A DNA stretch of 64,000 nucleotides, from positions 186,001-250,000 of the forward strand of contig JAXMBZ010000004.1 in the NCBI GenBank assembly GCA_046349615.1. Direction: 5' to 3'. This document shows, one piece after another, positions 59,131 through 64,000 of this stretch. Numbering within the stretch: the stretch's first letter is position 1; every line of letters begins with the position of its first letter. The notes under the pieces are model-generated. The model was not told the origin of the DNA. It saw only the letters and a program-made list of their open reading frames with translations, and made no database searches. The translations under genes and the position numbers were made by a program. The DNA comes from JADJNY01 sp046349615. GTDB lineage: Bacteria > Planctomycetota > UBA1135 > GCA-002686595.

Positions 59131-60162
59131 ATGACGTCTCGACCGGGCACGACAACCTCGCTCCGCGCAGTCGCGCAAACCTCGCTCTTCCTCCTCGCCC
59201 TCACCGTGTCGCTCGCGTGCCGTGCCTCGCGCGCGACGAACACGACGCCGCTCGAGCCCGTCGCGACGCCGACGGAGCCCGCGCAACGCGCGCCCGAACT
59301 CGAATCGACGCCCGCGTGGGTCGGCGAGGCGCTCTCGTGGGAGAAGCTCAAGTCGATCGAGACCTGGCTCGCGACGCAGCCGCACGACGCGCCGAGTTTC
59401 TGGCGCGTCGAGGGCGAGCTCCAACTCGCGCAGGGCCGGCTCGAGTTCGCGCGCCGCGACCTCGGTGCGAAGAGCGCCGACTCCACGAGCGCGACGAAGC
59501 GCGTGCGCAGCTCGCGCGCCGGGCTCGAGCGCGTCGCCGCGGACCCGTCCGCCACGGACGGACAGAAGAAGCGCGCCAACGATCTCGTCGCGCGCGCGGA
59601 CAAGCTGCTCGACGGCAAGAGCTCGACGGTCGCGGCGAACGCGGGCGTCGGCGTCAACGTGATCCCCCGCGCGATCTGGGGCGCTGCCGCCGCGCGCCCC
59701 GAGCGCATGGAGCGCACGAGAGGCGGCTACAAGAAGATCACGGTGCACCACTCCGCCGAGGAGAACGCGCCCGAACTCGACGGCTCGGTCGCCGACACCG
59801 CCGCTGCGCTGCGGCAGATGCAGCGCAGCCACATGGAGTCGAAGAGCCCGCGCTGGGGCGACATCGGCTACCACTTCCTGATCGATCCCGCCGGTCACGT
59901 GTTCCAGGGCCGCGAACTCGTCTGGCAGGGCGCGCACGCCGACGGCGACAACAACATCCAGAACATCGGCATCTGCATGATCGGCAACTTCGACGAGGAG
60001 CGGCCGAGCAAGGCGGCGCTCGAGAGCCTGCGCAAGCTGATCGACGGGCTGCGCAGGACCTGGTCGATCCCGAAGACGTCCGTGTTCGGGCACCAGGACC
60101 TGAAGAGCACGCGCTGCCCGGGCAAGAACCTCGAGCCCTGGGTCAAGTCCTACGCGCGCTGA
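59131..60162 (+). CDS. N-acetylmuramoyl-L-alanine amidase (amidase_2/PGRP) lipoprotein
   Basis: 343 residues. The N-terminus holds a lipoprotein signal ending in LACRA (Cys ~30). After a ~150-residue helical linker the zinc amidase domain starts near 178 (IPRAIWGA), with ligands in ITVHHS, FGHQDL and TRCPG, plus YHFLIDPAGHVFQGR. It would cleave the bond between muramic acid and L-alanine in peptidoglycan, for remodelling or recycling at the cell envelope. It is convergent with uppP, whose product serves the same wall pathway. Presence of the wall machinery fits planctomycetes having thin peptidoglycan. Confidence 0.88.
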   Translation: MTSRPGTTTSLRAVAQTSLFLLALTVSLACRASRATNTTPLEPVATPTEPAQRAPELESTPAWVGEALSWEKLKSIETWLATQPHDAPSFWRVEGELQLAQGRLEFARRDLGAKSADSTSATKRVRSSRAGLERVAADPSATDGQKKRANDLVARADKLLDGKSSTVAANAGVGVNVIPRAIWGAAAARPERMERTRGGYKKITVHHSAEENAPELDGSVADTAAALRQMQRSHMESKSPRWGDIGYHFLIDPAGHVFQGRELVWQGAHADGDNNIQNIGICMIGNFDEERPSKAALESLRKLIDGLRRTWSIPKTSVFGHQDLKSTRCPGKNLEPWVKSYAR

Positions 60163-60219
60163 GCGCGAACGCGGCGGGCGCGCGTCGTCGCGAAGCGCGC
60201 TGCGCGAGTCCGCTCGAAC

Positions 60220-61041
60220 TCAGCGCGGCCCGTGACCGCTCGCGAGCCACAGCGCGACCGCCGCCGCGAGCACCACGCGATACCAACCGAACGGCGCAAG
60301 GCCGGCGCGACCGAGGCGCGCGACGAACCACCGCACGGCGAGGAACGCGGACAGGAACGCCGCCAGGAAACCGAGCGCGAGGTTCGTGAGGCCGAGTTCG
60401 CGCACCATCGCCGCGCCGTGCTCGTGCGCGTCGTGCGCCGTCGCCGCGAGCAGCGTGACGAAGCCGAGCAGCAGGCTGAACTCGACCGCGGCCGCGCCCG
60501 AGAGCCCGACGAAGAGCGCGCCCGCGATCGTCACGAGGCTGCGGCTCGTCCCCGGCCACAGCGCGAGGCACTGCGCGAGCCCGATCACGAGCGCATCGCG
60601 GAACCCGAGCGTCTCGAGCCGCGCCCCGCCGTGCTCGCGGCCCGCGCGCAGGCGCGGCACGAGCAGGATCACCGCGCCGCCGACGAACCACGCGACGACG
60701 ACGGGCTCGAGCCCGAAGAGGTGCTGCTTGATCCACGAGCCGAAGAGGAGCGCCGCGGCCGCGGCGGGCACGAACGCGAGCACGATCCGCAGCGCGAGCT
60801 TCAGCCCGTCCGCGTCGCGCCCGAACACGCCGAGCGTCATCGCGCGCACCCGCGGGAGGAACACCGCGAGCACCGCGGCGATCGCTCCCGACTGGATGCA
60901 GACCTCGAAGGCCTGGACGGCGGGGCTCGTCTCGATCCCGAGCACGTGCTGCGTCAGGATCAAGTGCCCGGTCGAGCTGACCGGTAGGAACTCGGTCACG
61001 CCCTCGACCAGGCCGAGCAGCGCCGCCTGCCAGGCCTCCAT
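60220..61041 (-). CDS. uppP: Undecaprenyl-diphosphatase
   Basis: 273 residues, several membrane helices. Catalytic motifs are GLVEGVTEFLPVSSTGH at the N-terminus and WPGTSRSLVTIAGAL near 165, both BacA/UppP signatures. It removes a phosphate from undecaprenyl diphosphate to recycle the lipid carrier for wall and polysaccharide synthesis. It follows ald by 9 nt in an apparent operon. ATG at 61041 matches the family start ME. Confidence 0.95.
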   Translation of the reverse strand: MEAWQAALLGLVEGVTEFLPVSSTGHLILTQHVLGIETSPAVQAFEVCIQSGAIAAVLAVFLPRVRAMTLGVFGRDADGLKLALRIVLAFVPAAAAALLFGSWIKQHLFGLEPVVVAWFVGGAVILLVPRLRAGREHGGARLETLGFRDALVIGLAQCLALWPGTSRSLVTIAGALFVGLSGAAAVEFSLLLGFVTLLAATAHDAHEHGAAMVRELGLTNLALGFLAAFLSAFLAVRWFVARLGRAGLAPFGWYRVVLAAAVALWLASGHGPR

Positions 61042-61050
61042 CGTGTGCGA

Positions 61051-62223
61051 CTACTTCCGACCGAGGGCCGGGGCCTTCTTCGCGTCCTTGCGCGGCGCGT
61101 CGGCGGCGCACGCACGGATCGCCGTGATCGCGTCGACGTACTCGAGGTCGAACGCCTCCGCGACGGCCTGGTACGTGATCTTGCCGCCGACGACGTTCGC
61201 CGCGGTGCGGAGCTCGTGGCTCTCCTCGATCGCGCGCACCGGACCGAGCTCGGCGAGCTTGACCGCCCACGGGAGCGTCGCGTTCGTGAGCGCCCACGTG
61301 CTCGTGCGCGGCACGGCGCCCGGCATGTTCGCGACGCAGTAGTGGATGACGCCGTCGACGACGTAGGTCGGCTCGGCGTGCGTCGTCGCGCGCACGGTCT
61401 CGATGCAGCCGCCTTGGTCGACCGCGACGTCGACGATGACGCTGCCCTTGCGCATGAGCTTCAGGTCCTCGCGCTTGACGAGCTTCGGCGCCGCGGCGCC
61501 GTGGATCAGCACCGCGCCGATGACGAGGTCGGAGTCCGCGAGGTGCTCGCGCACGGCGTGCGGCGTCGAGTAGATCGTGCGGCAGTTCGCCGGGAGCATC
61601 TCGTCCAAGTAGCGCATGCGATCGAGGTTGACCTCGAGGATCGTCACGTCCGCACCGAGGCCCGCGGCCATGCGCGCGGCCTGCGTGCCGACGACGCCGC
61701 CGCCGAGGATGAGCACCTTCGCCGGACGCACGCCCGGAACGCCGCCGAGCAGGATGCCCGAGCCGCCCGCAGGCGCTTCGAGGTACTTCGCGCCGGCCTG
61801 CACGGACATGCGGCCCGCGACCTCGCTCATCGGCGTGAGCAGCGGAAGCCCGCCGTTGTGCTCGAGCGTCTCGTACGCGAAGCAGTGCGAGCCCGTCTTC
61901 TGCATCCCGAGGGTGAGCTTCTTGTCCGCGGCGAGGTGGAAGTACGTGAAGACCGTCTGGCCCGGCCGCATGTGCTTCCACTCGGACTCGAGCGGCTCCT
62001 TGACCTTCATGGTCATGTCGCACGTCTTCCACACCGTCGCGGCGTCGGGCGCGATCTTCGCGCCGGCTTTCTTGAAGACGTCGTCGGGAAGGCCGGAACC
62101 GACGCCGGCCTGCGTCTCGACCCAGACCTCGTGCCCGGCGCTCTTGAGCTTGTCCACTCCGGCAGGAGTGAGGGCCACGCGGTTCTCGTTGTTCTTGATC
62201 TCCTTCAGGACGCCGATCTTCAA
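61051..62223 (-). CDS. ald: Alanine dehydrogenase
   Basis: 390 residues, family length 370-390. The start is TTG (62221-62223), reading Met-Lys-Ile-Gly-Val-Leu-Lys-Glu-Ile, which matches the family N-terminus exactly. The glycine-rich NAD site LILGGGVVGTQAARMA lies near 170, with catalytic Lys/His/Asp positions in the N-terminal and mid parts (KEIKNNENRVALTP, LTPMSEVAGRMS). It interconverts L-alanine and pyruvate with NAD and ammonia. A -10-like TAGACT at 62338-62343 lies 114 nt upstream, so the leader is unusually long for this window. uppP follows in the same transcript. Confidence 0.94.
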   Translation of the reverse strand: MKIGVLKEIKNNENRVALTPAGVDKLKSAGHEVWVETQAGVGSGLPDDVFKKAGAKIAPDAATVWKTCDMTMKVKEPLESEWKHMRPGQTVFTYFHLAADKKLTLGMQKTGSHCFAYETLEHNGGLPLLTPMSEVAGRMSVQAGAKYLEAPAGGSGILLGGVPGVRPAKVLILGGGVVGTQAARMAAGLGADVTILEVNLDRMRYLDEMLPANCRTIYSTPHAVREHLADSDLVIGAVLIHGAAAPKLVKREDLKLMRKGSVIVDVAVDQGGCIETVRATTHAEPTYVVDGVIHYCVANMPGAVPRTSTWALTNATLPWAVKLAELGPVRAIEESHELRTAANVVGGKITYQAVAEAFDLEYVDAITAIRACAADAPRKDAKKAPALGRK

Positions 62224-62337
62224 AGCTGGTCCCCCGGTCGGGTGCGATGGTCTCGTGGGCGGTTCGTCGTCTCCGCGCGGTCCGCGGCGCGGACTCGGGC
62301 CCCGGCGACGCGCGCCGGTTCGGAAACGAGGGCGAGG

Positions 62338-62343
62338 AGTCTA
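62338..62343 (-). promoter_or_regulatory. -10-like element of the ald-uppP operon
   Basis: TAGACT on the minus strand, with TTTTCC 16 nt upstream. The distance to the ald TTG is 114 nt, leaving a leader of about 108 nt with GC-rich inverted segments but no riboswitch that I recognise. Confidence 0.4.
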
Positions 62344-62368
62344 GCGTCTCGCGAGCGCGGGAAAACCC

Positions 62369-62398
62369 TTGGCAAGGGCGGGGCGCGTCCTCTAGGCT
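62369..62398 (+). promoter_or_regulatory. Promoter-like -35/-10 pair for tRNA-Val
   Basis: TTGGCA (62369-62374), an 18-nt spacer, and TAGGCT (62393-62398), about 58 nt before the tRNA. The gap holds a perfect hairpin, CCGGCC-GCAA-GGCCGG (62432-62447), with a GNRA loop. Confidence 0.4.
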
Positions 62399-62456
62399 CT
62401 CCGCCCACTTCCGGCCGAGAGGTCGGAAGCGCCGGCCGCAAGGCCGGGGCTCTTCG

Positions 62457-62533
62457 GGGCGATTAGCTCAGCTGGCTAGAGCGCCACTTTGACATAGTGG
62501 AGGTCGTAGGTTCGAGTCCTATATCGCCCACCA
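62457..62533 (+). tRNA. tRNA-Val (anticodon GAC)
   Basis: A 77-nt cloverleaf with the CCA end encoded. Acceptor GGGCGAT pairs with ATCGCCC; D stem GCTC/GAGC; anticodon stem CCACT/AGTGG with loop TTGACAT and anticodon GAC; T stem GTAGG/CCTAT (one G-T pair) with loop TTCGAGT. It reads GUC and GUU valine codons. Confidence 0.97.
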
Positions 62534-62565
62534 GCCCCTTCGCGCGGCCCCGTCCGGCCGCGCTC

Positions 62566-62596
62566 GCGCGCGCCCACGAGGCGCGCGCTGCGTTTT
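62566..62596 (+). terminator. Terminator-like hairpin after tRNA-Val
   Basis: GCGCGCGCC (62566-62574) pairs with GGCGCGCGC (62580-62588) around a 5-nt loop, followed 4 nt later by TTTT (62593-62596). A second 8-bp hairpin lies just before it (62542-62549 with 62556-62563). The short T-run makes it plausible but weak. Confidence 0.5.
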
Positions 62597-62709
62597 CGCG
62601 CGCGCCCATCCGCACGGGCCGCATTCCGGGTGCGCGCGCGCCTGCTCACATCGAACGCCGCGATGCGTAGTCCGCGCGCCCTCAGGGACTCCGTGGAAGG
62701 AAGAACGCC

Positions 62710-64000
62710 ATGATCCTCGCCAGCTTCGCGCTCCTGTTCCTCCAGCAAGGCATCCCCGCCGATCCGCGCGAGCGCTTCGAGCGCCGCGTGACGCCGGAGG
62801 TCGAGGTCGTCCAAGCCTGCAAGCCTGCGGTCGTCTTCATCCAGACGAACGGCAAGCGTCCGATCGGCCGCAACTGGTTCGGCCAGCTCGTGAGCCAGGA
62901 GTTCAGCGGCATGGGCTCCGGCGTCGTCGTGAAGAAGCAGGGCTTCATCATCACGAACTACCACGTCGTCAAGAACGCGCAGTCGATCACGGTCAGCTTC
63001 GCGGCCGACGTCGACGACCAGACGTATCCCGCCGAGCTCGTGTCCTTCGTCGCGGAGGAGGACCTGGCGCTGCTCAAGATCCAGGCGGCGAAGCCCGGCC
63101 AGGACTTCCCGACCGTCCCGCTCGGCACGAGCGCGGACCTCATGCTCGGCGAGCGCGTGATCGCGATCGGGAACCCGTACGGTCAGACGCACACGGTGAG
63201 CCAGGGGATCATCTCGGGTCTTCACCGCAACGTCCCGATCGCCTCGGAGGGCCTGCAGTTCGACGACCTGCTCCAGACGGACGCGTCGATCAACCCGGGC
63301 AACTCCGGCGGTCCGCTGCTCAACATCAACGGCGAGCTGATCGGCATCAACTCCGCGGTCAACGTGCAGGCGCAGAACATCGGCTTCGCGATCCCCGTCG
63401 ACCGCGTGAAGCAGGTGCTCCAGTACCGCCTCACCTCGCCTGAAGCCGCGCGGACGTGGCTCGGCTTCGAGGTCGAGAACCTCCAAGTCTCGCGCGTCGT
63501 CCCCGGCAGCCCCGCGGAGGAAGCGGGCTTGAAGCCGGGCGACTGCATCGTCGCGCTCAACGGACAGAAGGTCGCCTCGAACGAGGAGTACCGCCTCGCG
63601 CGCATCGCCCTCCCGCCGCGCGAGCAGAACGGCGCGCCCGCGCGCGTCCAGCTCCGCTACGAGCGCTCGGGCCGCGCGAAGAACGTCGATCTGACCCCGT
63701 GGGACGCGAACGAAGGGATGATCTTCCAGCGCCTGGGCCTGCGCTGCGAGAACGTGTCGACGTACCTCGGCCCCGCCGTGCGCGTGCTCGGCGTCCAGGA
63801 GGGCGGTCCCGCGGCGCAGCTCGGACTGGAGGTCGGCGATCAATTCACCGCGGTCCGCGTGCTGAACGGCGGGACGGGCCGGACCGCCAGCGTCGCGCCC
63901 GCCTACCGGATCCGGACCAAGGACGACCTCGCGGAGCTCCTCACGCCGCTCTCCGCGGGCACGAAGCTCGAGATCGAGATCCTGCGCGACCTGAACGGCG
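62710..64000 (+). CDS. HtrA/DegP-type serine protease with PDZ domains, 3'-truncated by window end
   Basis: 430 codons are visible and the frame is open at the end of the window. Starts at the ATG 62710 with GGAAGG ahead of it; the short N-terminus (ILASFALLFLQQG) may be a signal peptide. The trypsin-like core has the catalytic triad H85 (TNYHVV), D118 (EEDLALL) and S199 (NPGNSGGP). A PDZ domain follows from ~255 (GSPAEEAGLKPGDCIVALNG) and a second from ~345 (GLRCENVSTYLG, QLGLEVGDQF). HtrA proteins degrade or refold damaged periplasmic proteins. It follows tRNA-Val, separated by a terminator-like hairpin, so it probably has its own promoter. Confidence 0.9.
   Translation, partial: MILASFALLFLQQGIPADPRERFERRVTPEVEVVQACKPAVVFIQTNGKRPIGRNWFGQLVSQEFSGMGSGVVVKKQGFIITNYHVVKNAQSITVSFAADVDDQTYPAELVSFVAEEDLALLKIQAAKPGQDFPTVPLGTSADLMLGERVIAIGNPYGQTHTVSQGIISGLHRNVPIASEGLQFDDLLQTDASINPGNSGGPLLNINGELIGINSAVNVQAQNIGFAIPVDRVKQVLQYRLTSPEAARTWLGFEVENLQVSRVVPGSPAEEAGLKPGDCIVALNGQKVASNEEYRLARIALPPREQNGAPARVQLRYERSGRAKNVDLTPWDANEGMIFQRLGLRCENVSTYLGPAVRVLGVQEGGPAAQLGLEVGDQFTAVRVLNGGTGRTASVAPAYRIRTKDDLAELLTPLSAGTKLEIEILRDLNG

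Noticed and set aside
62224..62337. A riboswitch in the ald leader
   Set aside because: The sequence is GC-rich with several inverted segments, but no conserved riboswitch core was recognised.
1..64000. Insertion sequences, prophage, integrons or attachment sites
   Set aside because: No transposase, integrase, capsid or terminal inverted repeats were seen; the single tRNA has no adjacent integrase or duplicated 3' end.

Overview
The window reads as chromosomal DNA of a very GC-rich planctomycete-like bacterium. The evidence is a giant repeat protein with an N-terminal LEPR/LEAR-type motif, a family style common in Planctomycetes, together with fused PqqD-M50-HlyD and GAF-HlyD proteins and a gram-negative type outer-envelope gene set (Lol-type exporter, HtrA). 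The phylum assignment is an inference from family content.

Layout. 1-19486 (+): a cassette with the end of a membrane-fusion protein, a giant secreted/surface protein gene (about 14.6 kb, 264-14890) built from RTX calcium-binding repeats and about 93-residue K319/PKD-like Ig domains, a PilZ protein, a GAF/HlyD fusion and a PqqD/M50/HlyD fusion. The giant gene is interrupted by three deletion-rich patches (about 9264-9962, 11193-11460, 11918-12057) that look like unpolished or mis-assembled repeat copies, so it is split into pieces. 19531-23206 (+): lysS and a Lol-type ABC exporter pair. 23210-27350 (-): xseB-ispA-dxs-nadK isoprenoid operon. 27433-32910: cytochrome c lipoprotein, orphan ABC ATPase with OsmC, a degenerate amidohydrolase, an SDR and a four-S1-domain protein. 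32879-34347 (-): a CheY-CheX-CheX-like module without CheA. 34563-40600 (-): panB, a COG2509-like flavoprotein and a large glycine-rich secreted protein. 40757-43292 (+): a possible 2OG-oxygenase-like protein and a methyltransferase. 43299-50177 (-): secreted hydrolase pair, then gap-pgk-rpe-accD. 50416-55957 (+): tilS, YggS-like protein and an FHA Ser/Thr kinase. 56033-62223: TPR metallopeptidase, peptidoglycan amidase, uppP and ald. 62457-64000 (+): tRNA-Val(GAC) and an HtrA protease that runs off the end.

Two themes stand out. First, the 1-19486 cassette is a candidate dedicated export/maturation system for a giant adhesin-like protein, with c-di-GMP (PilZ) and GAF inputs. Second, many single genes carry a TANNNT -10-like hexamer ending exactly 6 nt (four cases) or 8-12 nt (six cases) before the start codon, which predicts widespread leaderless or nearly leaderless transcription; genes inside operons instead often show Shine-Dalgarno sequences.

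All product calls are from motif and family recognition by eye; no database search or folding was run.
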